This document shows, piece after piece, positions 39,150 to 51,023 of a stretch of DNA of 64,000 nt (positions within the stretch are counted from its first letter, which is position 1; each line of letters opens with the position of its first letter). The position numbers and the translations under genes are program-made. Source of the DNA: Sacculina carcini (Eukaryota > Arthropoda > Thecostraca > Sacculinidae). Below the pieces are notes generated by a model that saw only the letters and a program-made list of their open reading frames with translations, had not been told where the DNA came from and ran no database searches. The stretch lies in assembly GCA_916048095.2 (NCBI GenBank), contig OU696584.1:3179317-3243316 (forward strand), read 5' to 3'.

Positions 39150-41400
39150 AAACAGTACACACCAGACATACGCAACATCACAAATACACCTAACATAATA
39201 CTGGGCGAGACTTCAACGCCAAAGACCCTGCCTGTTACATCCACAATCCACACACCAACAGAGGTACAGACATACATCAACAAAAAGAACACCTATACAT
39301 ACTCAACAACACTCACCAACACACTCACACCACACATCAGTACCATAAAATAAACAACAAGCAAACACATTCATTAATCATTATTCACACATCAGCCACA
39401 TCACACCATCACATGAAGACAGAAAAATCATCAGACGTACACACACAGTCAGCACAGATACACTATATACACCTTTCACTCAAAAATTCATCAGCCTGTG
39501 ATCCAGATGGAGTAAGTAACATCCACCTGAAACACATTGGACCACAAGGCATAAAGACACTCACTAACGTATCCAATTATAGCTACTCACACAACACTAT
39601 ACCTCACATCTGGAAAACGGGCAACATCATCACACTACACCAACAAGGCACAGATCCGACGCTACCTTCTTCACATCGTCCAATCACATTGCTCTGCACA
39701 CCATCGAAAATCACAGAACGCCTCATACTCAAACTCATCACATCACAAATCTCATTCTCACAATCACAACACGGCTTCAGACCACCGCACTCTACAACTA
39801 CACTGCTCACAAAACTCACACAGACCATGATGGATAACATAAACCCAAAACAACCACCACACCGAACACTACTCATAACACGCGACATACTCATAACACT
39901 CAGCAATGCACTCAGCAATACTATTCATAACACTCAGCAAAGCTTTCGACAGAGTTCCACGTCACACACTACCAAACAAAATACTAAACACCACACTTCA
40001 CAGCAGCACAAATAGATGGTGGGCCAACTACCTCGCTGGCAGATGCGCCCATGTGAGGTACAACGGACAATCATCACACACAGGCAGCATAACAAACGGA
40101 GTCCCTCAGGGCTCTGTTTTAGCACCAACACTATTCAATCTATATCTACACGACAAGCCAGCACCCAACACTCCATCCATACAGATATCATTATATGCAG
40201 ACGGCATCACAATCACAAGCACACACAGACACGACGACACAGCAGTGCACACACTACAGCCATATATCAACACACTTCAACAATGATTCACACACAAACT
40301 GAGCATTGAACCTACCAAATCCACAGCCATACTCATCACCAACTGGACATCCGAACACAACTACACACCACAAATCACTATCAACAACACAATCATCCCA
40401 CACACGCACATACCAAAAATACTAGGCATCACATATGACACACACCTCACATAATTATTATTATTTATTATTAATTACAGGTAAATCCAGTAGCATGGAA
40501 AAGTGCAAGCACTATTACCACCCTAAGGTGGCCCCAGGTACCGGAAGCGCCCAAAAGCGCCCACATTCAAACAACACATCACCAACATCAAAACCAAAGT
40601 CACCCAACGCCTCAACACACCGAAAGCACTCTCACACACAACAAATATACCACAACCACCATATACAAACAATACATCAGACCGGCGATTGAATACGCTA
40701 GCCCCGCGTAGGCTAGCAATCTCGCAACACGCCACACAAACACACTTCAAAACACCACATTCAGAGCCATCACAGGATGTACAGCCACCAGACCAGTAGA
40801 CCACCTCCATCACGAAACAAAAATCCTTAAACTAACACAACACCTAGACATGAGAGGCACACAAACACTCGCAGCAGAGGTCACCAACACAGCACATCCA
40901 CTACATCCCCTCACAACACAAGAAAACACAAACTTAAACCTAAAAACAACGCCATGCACACTTTACTCTAGACAAATTCTCACTTCCACCTGCTCCCCCA
41001 CGCACATCAATCAATAAACATATACACACAGACATCGCACGAAAGCTATACACTCACTACAACACAGCACACTACTACAAAGACACCCACCGGACATACA
41101 CAAATAAGAAAACACTCGCACGCGCAAACAAGCCTGGCCAGGTTGCATCTGGCCAGGTTGAGATTCCGTCATCATCCTGCTCTTCTGTCCTATCAGAAAA
41201 AGTTGAATGACTCAATAGATGACACCTGTCCAGATTGCAATTCAGCACCACACACCATCACACACATAATGGAACACTGCACAACACGCACACAATTCAG
41301 AAGCCAACACAAAATTAAATCCACAAAGGACCTGTGGAACAGCCCGGTCGGTGCCGTGTCTTTACTTAGGAGCTCGAGGTTGTTCGGCCAGCCAAGCTGA
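39150..41400 (+). pseudogene. Degraded plus-strand LINE (Jockey-like RT)
   Basis: An endonuclease trace NIILG-(GA insertion)-FNA lies at 39198-39230. RT motifs follow in drifting frames: SSACDPDGVSNIHLKHIG, SHRPITLLCTPSKITERLI, QHGFRPPHSTTTLLTKL, LSKAFDRVPRHTLPNKIL, GVPQGSVLAPTLFNLYL and SLYADGITITS, where YADD has become YADG. The C-terminus near 41140-41400 has LARLRFRHHPALLSYQKKL and DTCPDCNSAPHTITHIMEH, a CxxC...H...H block. The composition is unusually rich in CA. Many frameshifts; not functional. Confidence 0.7.
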
Positions 41401-41519
41401 GGAGCAACAATAACAACATGACTTGACAAAGCACGAGTGAACAATTTCAATACTCAAGAGACGAGAGTGTGACACATAAGACTGTATCTCACGCGGTTTG
41501 GTCAAAATGTACGGGCGAG

Positions 41520-41990
41520 GGCAAAATTCAATTCAATTCAAAGATGTATTCGTTAAAGAGCCCGTGGTCACAAGCGCGACAACGACAAAAACAAGTATAC
41601 GATATACACAAGTAAAAAGTGAGAATCAGAAAAAGAATATTCACATATAGTAGCAAACTAAAAACATAGGAAACAAACACATGGAAGATAAAAATTAATT
41701 AAAGTGTGGATATGCACAAACAACTGAACATGACAACAACAGAGGAACAGCTCTGATTAGCACTGAATTAATGGAAAATGAGAACTAATATACACATGAT
41801 TTCATTCATTCATGTATTTCTTGATATAGCGCCCATAAACATGAGCGCGAAAAATCGAAAATAAGTCACACACAAAAAATGCGATGATACCAATGGCGGC
41901 GCAAACCTCCCAAAAAATATGTCAAGTCCCCCTAAGCCCTCCCAAAAATGATAATCATGGATATTAAAATGTATTACCACTATAAATGAA
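41520..41990 (-). mobile_element. Two 3' ends of LINEs
   Basis: A tail with AATTG repeats at 41528-41545, and at 41805-41850 a tail (ATGAATGAATGAAAT) preceded by GGGCGCTATATCAAGAAATAC, closely like the 3' end of the LINE at 51024-52786. Confidence 0.5.
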
Positions 41991-42534
41991 GCTTTCCTAC
42001 CACCGTAAATGAAGAATGGTTCAAGTTCAAGGACTGTATCAGTGCGCCCTAGTCCCTTATATTATGTAGTCAGCGTTCGAGTGTAGCTCTTCTTGCTTCA
42101 CCAAGCCCCTCAACTTTTTCCCTCAACTATCGGAAAATTACTGGCCCGTCACTGGATAACACGCCATATAGGATAGCGAGACGAAAGTCAGGAACACGAG
42201 CATTCATAAAAATACAAGCTACCACCAACAAAGAAAACAACAACACCAACACAAGCACAATTTACCACAAACAAAATTCCACATCACTTCTACGAGCTCC
42301 CCCACGCACATCAATCAAGAAACACATACACAGAGAGATCGCACGGAAAGCTATACACTCACTGGAGCCCCCAAAAATATGTCAAGTCCTCCTAAGCCCA
42401 AATCATTCACATTAAGGTTTCTTACCAATGTAAATGAAGGCCTGTAATTTTGGTTCAGGTTCCAGGACTCAATCAGTGTGCCCCAATCCCTTATTATAAT
42501 ATATTGTAGTCAGCGTTCGAGTGCAGCTCTTCAT
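41895..42534 (+). repeat. Direct duplication around a LINE fragment
   Basis: 41895-42092 and 42364-42534 share blocks such as AAATATGTCAAGTCC and TAGTCAGCGTTCGAGTG. The interval 42297-42364 repeats 40991-41056 of the preceding LINE (CCCCCACGCACATCAATCAA). Confidence 0.6.
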
Positions 42535-42539
42535 AACCA

Positions 42540-44985
42540 TTCTGGCACGTCTTCTATGTTTTTTGACGACCTTGATTTCCTTGTTCTTTGTTTCATCCAA
42601 TAATTTTCCCACAACTTTGCTATACTCGGTGATTTTAACTTTTGGATCGACGATCCATCTTCAAATCCGTTTGCCTCTGATTTTCTCTCCTTTCTTGCTT
42701 CCCATGATTTGTCTATATTGAACTCTACTCCTACTCACACATCCGAACACACTTTCGACTTGATTATCTACCCTCCAGGTATGTCCCCCCTTTATTTGTC
42801 TGATCCCTTCACTTTTCCACCCGATTCTGCTCTGTCGGACCATTCCCTCATCATTTTCAATATTCGCTATTGTTCTGCTGTTGCTAAACAGTGTTCTCAC
42901 ACCTTCTCTGCTAGATATTACAAGTCTTCCATCCCTGCTACGTTTCACTCCTTGCTCTACACTCATCTAACGCCTACTTCTTATCTCTCTATCCATCCGC
43001 GGTTTCTTGTTGACTTCTTATCATCTGCTCTTTCTACCATCAACAATGAATTATTTCCGCTAATTACTCATCATGTCCGCTCTGTAAATCGTCCCCCCTC
43101 CCTGGTTCTCGCCTGAATTATTCTCTCTTAGGGCAGCATCTCATCGCTCTGAACGCCGCAAGCGCCTCACCCGTCTACCTTCGGATTGGTCTAACTTTTA
43201 TTTATCTCGTCGCTCGTTTATCTCCACTCTTTGTTCTCAAAAAGTCAACTTCTACCGCTCTCGTCTTTCTTCCAATTCCCGTGCTCCTAGGAATCAGTGG
43301 TCAATCCTAAGATCCTTAACTGCCGGACGTATCTCACCTTGCCCCATAGCTGCTTCCGTCTTCGCCAAATTCTTTCCTGATCAACTAAACTCTATCCGAA
43401 CTCAACTTACTACGTCTAGCATGCCTCTGACTCATACAAAGTCTAATTTAAACCTCTAGAGTTTTTCGCAAATCAATATTTATCATACCTCTCGCCTAAT
43501 TTCTAAGCTGAAAATGTCCCGTTGTCCCCTTGATCCTATAAACTTTTCGGCTCTCTCGGATTATGTACATCTCTTAGCTCCAGTCTTCTGTCATCTGATC
43601 AACTCTTCCTTCCTCCATGGATCCTTCTTAGCCGACAAACATGCTATAGTTAACCATATTCTCAAGAAAAAACCTTCTCTCGATCCTCACTGTCCTAACA
43701 AGTATCGTCCTATATCGCTTTTAAGTCTTTCTTCCAAACTCCTTGAGTCAGCTATTCACGAACAACTCTCTCCTGTGATAAATCCTATTCTCGACCCATT
43801 CCAGTCCGGTTTCGTCTCACATCATTCTACCGAATCTCATTTACTTTGCCTTGTGAATGACATCTTCCAAACATTTGCCTCTGGTGATTCAGTCCTCCTC
43901 GTCCTACTTGATCTTTCCTCCGCCTTCGATCTTGTAAATCACCCTATATTACTCAAAGACCTCGCTTCTGCTGGCTTATCCTCTTCTGCTCTCTCTCTCT
44001 ATCTCATGACTTAATATTTCTCTGACCGTTCATTTTCTGTGAGTTCTAACTCTTCCTATTCTTCCCCTCTCTTGTTTTATAATGGTGTGCCTCAGGGCTC
44101 TATTCTTGGTCCTCTCCTTTTCAATCTGTATATGTCTTCTCTCTGCCCTATTCCACGTAAATTCTCCATTTCATACCATATCTACGCTGATGATCTGCAA
44201 CTATACATTCCGCTATCAAAATTATCTTATAATCTGCTCTCTGAGTTATTTTGCGACATCACATCCTGGGCATCTTCCCGCCAACTCATCATCAACCATT
44301 CTAAAACTTAATACATGTTCTTCCATCCTCCAAGAATCTCTCCCCCGTCTCTCTCTGTCTCCCTATCAGCTTGTGTTCGTAATCTTGGGGTCTACTTCGA
44401 TCCCTCTCTGTCATTCGCTAACAATTTCGCGCATATATCGCCATCCTGCAGGCTCATTCTCAGACAACTCTATCCCATCCGTGCTTACATTGACACTAAC
44501 TCGGTCATTACTCTCATCCAATCCTTAATTTTCCCTCGTCTAGACTATTGAAACTCTTTGTTTCTTCACGCCCCATCTAAATCTCTTCGCTCCCTACAAA
44601 GGTTATTAAACCAGTCATGTCGCTTTGTCTTGTGTCTTCCTCCGCGCACGCCAACTTCTCCCTACTTACAAAACTTGGCTGGCTTCCTGTTAAGGTTCGG
44701 ATTAACTATAAGCTGTGCAGTCTTGTCTTAAAAATTATCCGATCACCCTCCTCTCCTTCTTACCTCCACTCTCTACTATCTGAACCTCAACACTCAGGTC
44801 GTCGTCTTCACTCTCTTCACTGTCCTCGAGCAGTTTTGGAGTCACCTTGGTCGGCGAAATCTTTCTACTTCTTTGCTCCTCGTCTGTATAACTCATTGCC
44901 TTCTCGTATCTGGTCATCACCTTCACTTCGATCCTTCTCTTCTGCTCTTCATGCACATCTTCTTGAGTCTAACTCTCCCTGTTGA
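42540..44985 (+). pseudogene. Plus-strand CR1/Crack-like LINE ORF2
   Basis: Endonuclease 3' half: ILGDFNFWIDDPSSNPFAS, SEHTFDLIIYPPG and SALSDHSLIIFNIRY. RT: NKYRPISLLSLSSKLLESA, FQSGFVSHHSTESHLLCLV, LVLLDLSSAFDLVNHPILL, YNGVPQGSILGPLLFNLYM and YHIYADDLQLYIP (catalytic YADD), thumb ACVRNLGVYFDPSLSFANN and C-terminus FYFFAPRLYNSLPSRIW. Stops or frame changes at about 43115, 44013, 44310 and 44549. The 3' UTR ends GGGGCTATATTAAATAC plus (GTT)n at 45135-45165. Same family as the better-preserved copy at 51389-52783. Confidence 0.8.
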
Positions 44986-45165
44986 ATGGCTTCGTGTTTT
45001 TCTTTTGTATATACGCCTGTTCAATTTTGTCTGTCATGCCCTTAGCTATTCTGACATTTGTTTCACTTATTATATAAACACACATACTATAATATTTTTA
45101 TCTCATCCTGTCATCGCACCATTGTATATTTGGGGCTATATTAAATACATGTTGTTGTTGTTGTA

Positions 45166-45890
45166 TGCTTCGCCAAGCCCCAGCAACTTTTCCCTTAGCC
45201 CCCCCTCAGCACCCTATCGGATAAATCCGCAATCCAAATATATCAATGTGAGCGTATAGAGCGTATATACCACCATCGAGTGTACATAAATTCTAGCAAC
45301 AAAGCAAGATATCACACCTCAACACAATCACAACGCAACATGGCCCACTGAAACACCTTCACTAACAAACACGCACGAACGTTCTGCGCAAACAACTGCC
45401 CTATGGCTAGTGATGCAAAAAAACGTTTTTTTGTGTTTTTTTTTTGCAAAAAACTTGTTTTGACTGACAAAAAAAACTTTGTTTTTTAGGTTTTTTTGTT
45501 TTTTTAGAATTAGCCCCAAGTGTCCTCGGATGTTGGATTTTAGTACGTAGAAACGTGTTTAATTGAAGTTTTGTACATGTTTACGAGTCTTATTTCAAAG
45601 ATAATTTGATAATAGTATAAAAAACAAAAATATTAATCAATAAATACCTCAGGAGACTGTTTGAAAGTGCATCCGGGTCCGGTGGTTTAGGTTGTTTTCA
45701 TTGATAAAATCCATGTTTTTGAAGATGGTTTTAATTATGTGGATATTTTAACTAATTTGTCAGAAAAACAAAACAAATTCATTGAGTAGTCATGTGTTTT
45801 TTTTAAAGAAACAATGTTATTTATGAATAAATGCAATGATGCTTTTCAAACTCGTTTTAAATTCGTTTTATTAATGTAAATATTCAGAAC
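45166..45890. other. No gene; poly-T/A rich stretch
   Basis: 45415-45510 has long T and A runs able to fold on themselves. CGCCAAGCCCCAGCAACTTTT at 45172 resembles 42098. Otherwise nothing recognised. Confidence 0.5.
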
Positions 45891-45892
45891 AT

Positions 45893-46655
45893 GTTGACAG
45901 CAGAACAAGACAGCAGACGCCAATTCTGTCCAAAATATCCGAGCACTTGATATCTACCAGACTGAACAAGTACCTGGAGAGCAACAATCTGCTGTCGGAA
46001 AACCAATTTGCATACCGCAAAAAACTCAGCACGACTGACGCTCTGCTTACTATCACGCACGAGCTCCAACAAGTGCTAGACAAAGGCAGTGAAGCCTGGA
46101 TTGTGCAGTTGGATTTCTCGGCAGCATTTGACCGTGTGAGCCACCAGAGTCTGTTGCAAAAACTTAGAAACATTGGAGTCGGCGGCCGTTTGCTGATTGT
46201 TTTGCATCAATTTCTCTCCAATCGCGTACAACGTGTTGCCATCGATGGAGCATACAGTCGCTGGCAGAGCATTGTCTCCCGTGTCCCGCAGGGAAGTGTG
46301 TTGGGTCCTATTTTGTTCAACATTCACACCGCTGACCTGTACAAAACCACACGCAACCCTGAATATGGATATGCTGATGATATCACATTGATGGCTGTAA
46401 TTTCATCTCCTTCGGACAGACCACAGGTGCGTCAAACGGTCAACGACGATCTCAGCAGCGTCCTGAAGTGGTGTGAGAGGTGGAATATGATGCTGAACAC
46501 TTCGAAATCTAAATGCTTGTTGGTTTCTAGGTCACGTACCGTTCAACCTTCACATGGAGCTATCCTCATAAATGACGCCAAACTCAGCGTGTGTGATGAG
46601 CTCAAAATATTGGGAGTATATGTAGACTCAAAACTGACAGACTCAAACAAACTTA
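45893..46655 (+). pseudogene. LINE reverse transcriptase fragment (Jockey-like)
   Basis: Open for about 250 codons: ISEHLISTRLNKYLESNNL, ENQFAYRKKLSTTDALL, VQLDFSAAFDRVSHQSLL, SRVPQGSVLGPILFNIHT and YGYADDITLMAVI with the catalytic YADD, then LKILGVYVDSKLTD. It is cut at both ends: upstream before the fingers, and downstream by the Gypsy-2 LTR at about 46656. No internal stop, so it was inserted recently or cut from a good copy. Confidence 0.75.
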
Positions 46656-46659
46656 GGCC

Positions 46660-46840
46660 CAGCAGGTCGCAGCAAACCAGCATGTGAACCAGGATATGCG
46701 CTTTTGTCACTACGCACACCTGGCTAAATATATTACAACTATGTATATAAATATAACGACTGTACCAGGATATATGAAATTTACAATTGATACATAAATT
46801 TACATGCAAAAAAAGATAAATATAACTGGTGATCACTACA
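46660..46840 (-). repeat. Gypsy-2 3' LTR, truncated
   Basis: Matches 52917-53289 apart from the TA expansion there. Confidence 0.7.
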
Positions 46841-46858
46841 AGGCTCCCCCGCAAGGAG

Positions 46859-47439
46859 ACGGAGTCTGGGGATGCCGAAGGAATGTAGTGGATAGGAAGA
46901 GAAAACACAATAATATAACACAATAAAATAAACAACAGAAAGCAACGATTGAATGCGTAACACTTGCACTATTTACAAAAATACTTGCAATATGCCAATG
47001 TACAAGAAACACCTGGATTCAACAATATGCGTACGGACATATTGACATTGTGTACATACACGGTATATACTGACTAGAAGACATACGACATATACATACA
47101 GTATATAAATACAGTAAATACAAATGGACTAGACGGTATACGATGTATACATATATACGGATGGCATACATGATATAGATACAAGCATACATATGACAAT
47201 ACAGGATATATACAATCATACATAACGTTTCTGCAGATAGGAAATGACAAGATGATCCGCAGACAAGGAACAATCAGGAAACATGCCACATTTGCAATTA
47301 TTATGTACAATGGCATACGTGAACAACAATAAAATTACACTTAACGTAGGTAAAACACGTAACCTTGATTTGATGAAATCAAAGGAATACGCTACATGAA
47401 ATACAAAAGCGTAATAAGAAATATTTACAAAGAGGAATG
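46859..47439. other. Gypsy-2 3' untranslated region
   Basis: AT-rich with many ATAC/TATAC motifs (47040-47230). No gene. Confidence 0.5.
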
Positions 47440-47893
47440 TTAGAAATAGTAAAAATCAGGTTTCGCCTTGAACTTGACGGTACGGCCGGCGCGCGTCTTG
47501 GTAGGCAGACTGCGGTGATTCTGTGAAGCCTGTCTGCTACCGCCCGGATCTTGACGTGCCGGCGAGCTGGAAACAGCAGGATTTGGAGCGGCTGAAGTGA
47601 CAACTGGCGGGGCGTGAGTGGCAGCTGATCGAGGAGGCCGCCGTGTTACCGTCGTTTGCGGCGGTGACTCGGGCAGTACAGCCGGCTTCAGTCGAGCGAT
47701 GGACACCGTGTCTGTAGAGCCGGTCGGCAGCTCTATTGTGAAGACAGCAGGACCGCGATGGAGCACGCGAAACGGGCCGCGATACGGAGCCCCCAGCGAG
47801 TGTCGCACACGATCCACACGCACCCAAACGTGCGTGCAATGGTCGAGCTCCGGTGGAACATACGTGCTGGTTTCGCAGTGAGCTCATTCCTCA
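47440..47893 (-). pseudogene. Gypsy-2 integrase C-terminal tail
   Basis: Reads VRVDRVRHSLGAPYRGPFR, VLHRGPAVFTIELPTGSTD and SIARLKPA, the usual end of a Gypsy integrase (GPYxGPFxV...V..RLKPA), then a Pro/Ser-rich tail and GRTVKFKAKPDFYYF. It abuts the RNase H frame at 47893, so the zinc domain and catalytic core of integrase are deleted. The frame also shifts at the junction. Confidence 0.7.
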
Positions 47894-48520
47894 GAGACGT
47901 CGAAAATCTATTTCTGTCATCCGTAGGGCAAGATCTCGAACAAATTGCTGTTCAACCGTGGTAGAAGCAGTGGGATCGCTGATAGTGAATGGTTTCAGCT
48001 GCGACAAAAGCGCCTGTGTTTCATCGTCGGTGTTCTGCGCTGCTGCCAGAGCGGGAAGGTCCCATACGTCGACGCTGACACTGGCGGCTGGTCGCGACAG
48101 ACAATAAGCCACGACGTTGTCGGCACCCCTCACGTGCTGAATTTCAGGCACAAACTCTGTCAACACGGAGAGATGGCGCTGCTGACGATCCAGTTTGGCA
48201 GGTTTGGAGCTGTGAAAAGCTCCGACCAGAGGCTTGTGGTCGGTTAGCAGGATGATGTGGCGACCCTGCAGCACATGCCGAAAATGTAACACTGCCATGT
48301 AAGCCGCCAGCAACTCTCGGTCGAAAATACTGTATTTTTGCTCCTGGGGCGACAACTTTTTAAGTAGAATGCGATGGCACGTGGTGTTCCGTCAACCATC
48401 TGGTGAAGAGCGGCACCTGCTGCACACGAAGAGCAATCAGTCACCAAGTGAAATGTTGAACTGGAAGGCTCTTGCGCAGAAAGCAGGCAGGCGTCACACA
48501 GTGCAGTTTCCAATGCGGCG
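47894..48520 (-). pseudogene. Gypsy-2 RNase H
   Basis: FHLVTDCSSCAAGAALHQM and GTPRAIAFYLKS, then after a frameshift near 48355 SPQEQKYSIFDRELLAAYM, ILLTDHKPLVGAFHSS, RQQRHLSVLTEFVPEIQHV and RGADNVVAYCLSR. The D-E-D pattern is visible, with the usual DALSR changed to AYCLSR. Ends at a stop at 47891 where the integrase deletion begins. Confidence 0.75.
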
Positions 48521-49690
48521 AATGCGTCCTCTTCTGTTTGAGACCACGTTAATTTTGATTTTTATTTATGTCGTCGCAGCATCTCTATGAGTGGGAAAGC
48601 GATGTCTGCAAAGAGTGGCACCATTCGACGATAGAAACTGGCCATGCCGATGAATTGTTGTAATGCTGATGTATCGTCGGGACGAGGAAATTCCTTGATG
48701 GACACCACACGTTCATGCGGCGGACCAATGCCTTGTGCGCTGATTTCATGACCGAGAAATTGAATTGAGCGCCGATAAAAGAGACATTTATCGAGCGCTA
48801 TGCGGAGCCGGTGTTCACTGAGAACGCGGAAAACAGCTTCAAGATCAGAAGCATGCTGCTGGGCGTCTTCAGAGAAAAAAAGAATATCGTCTAGGGAGAC
48901 ACACGTCTAGGAAGCACAAGACAGATGCCGGAATATACCGTCCATGAAGCGCTGAAATGTGGCGCCACTGTTACGAAGACCCATCGGCATGTGGAGATAC
49001 TCGAACAGACCTAGTGGTGTAGTCACAGCCGTCTTTGGAATGTCAGCTTCCGCCACCGGTATGTTGTAGTACGCGCGTACCAGGTCGATTTTGCTGAAGA
49101 CGTTCTTCTGATGTAAGCGCGATGAAATGTCGTGAATGTGAGGCAACGGATACCTGTCGGGAACTGTTCGATAATTGAGTGCTCTGTAATCACCGGTGAC
49201 TCGCCACTCACCTGATCGCTTTGGTAGCAGATGGAGCGGCGATACCCACGGGGGAAGACGAATAGCGTATCACGCCTTGTTGGAGCAGCTGATCAAACAC
49301 CTGCTTGGCTGCAGCCTGGCGCTCCGGGTTGAGTCTGCGTGGTTGCGAAAATGTTGGAGCCGTACTGCCGGTGTTGATGTGATGCACCACTTCTGAAGCA
49401 GAGTTGGATGACGCTGGTGCCGGGCCGCTGAGTACTGGAGACTTTAAAACCGGATACTTGGACAGCAGCAATTGTACACCGGCGGGAACATCGGAAGCGT
49501 CGTTGACGATGAGGTCACATGAGTTATCCGCCGACACAGAGCATATGGTTGTAATCTCGGTCTTTGGATCAAATACTCTTCTGCGTCGGCAATCGACCAC
49601 CAGGCCGAAGTGGGCAAGAAAATCTTGGCCAATCAGTGCTGAGGCCACGACGAAAGTCAGTGAGTGACATTGGCCACGACGAAAGTCCAA
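48521..49690 (-). pseudogene. Gypsy-2 reverse transcriptase
   Basis: Upstream linker and fingers: PTFSQPRRLNPERQAAAKQ, QLLQQGVIRYSSSPVG. Palm: NVFSKIDLVRAYYNIPVAE (first Asp), TPLGLFEYLHMPMGLRNSG and ATFQRFMDGIF. A stop at 48907 precedes the catalytic block, which continues as DDILFFSEDAQQHA in the next frame near 48890. Thumb and connection follow to 48600 (ALQQFIGMASFYRRMV). A gap near 49200 removes part of the fingers. Confidence 0.7.
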
Positions 49691-49932
49691 TTGAAGACAC
49701 GGCGCAAACTGCGTACGCCGATTTTTAACTGGATCTCGCCGTGCACCTCGATGCGTTGACCACCTGCCGAGTGTATTTTCAGAGCGCTGGGAAGCAGAGA
49801 AATTTTAGGCACGGCCGACAGTGGTACGATTGACACCGCCGCACCCGTGTCTACTATGAAAACAACGTGCTGCATGCCAACATTGGCTGTGATTTGTAAG
49901 AGGGGCAGGTGGGCATTCACAACAGAGCACAC
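49657..49932 (-). pseudogene. Gypsy-2 protease
   Basis: VVFIVDTGAAVSIVPLSAV has an intact DTG, followed by LKIHSAGGQRIEVHGEIQL and NWTFVVANV. In the next frame SALIGQDFLAHFGLVVD gives the (L/I)(I/L)GxDFL strand. One frameshift near 49680 separates the two halves. Confidence 0.75.
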
Positions 49933-49981
49933 CTGCTGCCAGCATCACAGCAGGCCAGCAGCTGCAGCAGCACACCAGCAT

Positions 49982-50720
49982 CTAGTTTTCCGCCTGACTG
50001 CGGGAGGGAGAGGCAGAGCGAGAGGAGGGTTGCATGTGCAGATTTGGACTTTTCTTGGGCCAGCAACACCACGGCTTGCAGTGACGAGCCTTGACTCCAT
50101 AATAAATATGTGCGCGGCATATTTGTGGCAACTGACCTTCGTGGAATGGCTGCACTGATGGGTTGTCGGCCGGACGTCCACGAGGTTCTCGCTTCTGTCG
50201 CTGGTTGTTGGCTGTCGGCCGGCGGCGCTCAGTGTTCTTGGTGACCACCAGGCACTGATTAGTTACGGCCACTGCCTGCAGCTCGTCCGCCGGTTTGTTT
50301 GGTCCGATGTTCGACGGGAGTTCCTGCGAAAACTTGTGCCGCACGAGGTCGTCATTTACACCGACCTTCCTGGCGATGGACTGCAGCTGAGACATGTAAG
50401 CTGAAGGACTACCAGTCATCGGCTGCTTGGAGATCAGCTCTTCGAAAAGCTCCAGTCTTGTGCGCTCAAAGATGCTGAGCACTTCGTTTTTGAGCTTCTC
50501 GTATTCGCGATCTTGAAGAATCGTTGGCGGCAATTGGCTGATAATGTTTGGCGGCAGCGACGAGAGAGTGTGATAGAACTTTGTCATATCTGAGTTGATA
50601 CGCTGCAAGTGAAATTGAGCCTCCAGGACCGTAAACCAGCCCTCCACGGCATTTTCGAGGAGCGGTGGTGGATTGACGCTGATACGATTGATCTCTGAGG
50701 AGTCTACTGAATCATCTTCG
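49982..50720 (-). pseudogene. Gypsy-2 gag
   Basis: EGWFTVLEAQFHLQRINSD, TKFYHTLSSLPPNIISQL, YEKLKNEVLSIFERTRLEL, ELISKQPMTGSPSAYMSQL and FSQELPSNIGPNKPADEL are typical of the helical Gypsy gag found in many invertebrates. The zinc-knuckle part is poorly kept (YYGVKARHCKPWC), then the frame stops at 49982. The N-terminus reaches ISVNPPPLLENAV near 50660, but no in-frame ATG is left. Confidence 0.75.
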
Positions 50721-51023
50721 AGACATGACTAGACCGGATAATTGGTACAAAATGAGTAGCCAAGAAGAATAGAGGAGCCTCGAAAATAATAAGACTTACT
50801 CGATCCTCATTCGGGGCACCAGTGTGGAGGTAAACGACGGTCGAAGTCTGGAGATATATTTATGCACAGTGGAACGACAAAAATCGAGAACGAAATGAGT
50901 GCCTCCGAGTTGTTTACTACCTCGCCTTATATACACCCTGTTGGAACTGACCTAGATCTGTACAGAGGATCGAATGTTCTAGAAGAATAGAGTAAAGCGA
51001 GAAAAGAAAGATTAAACATAGGA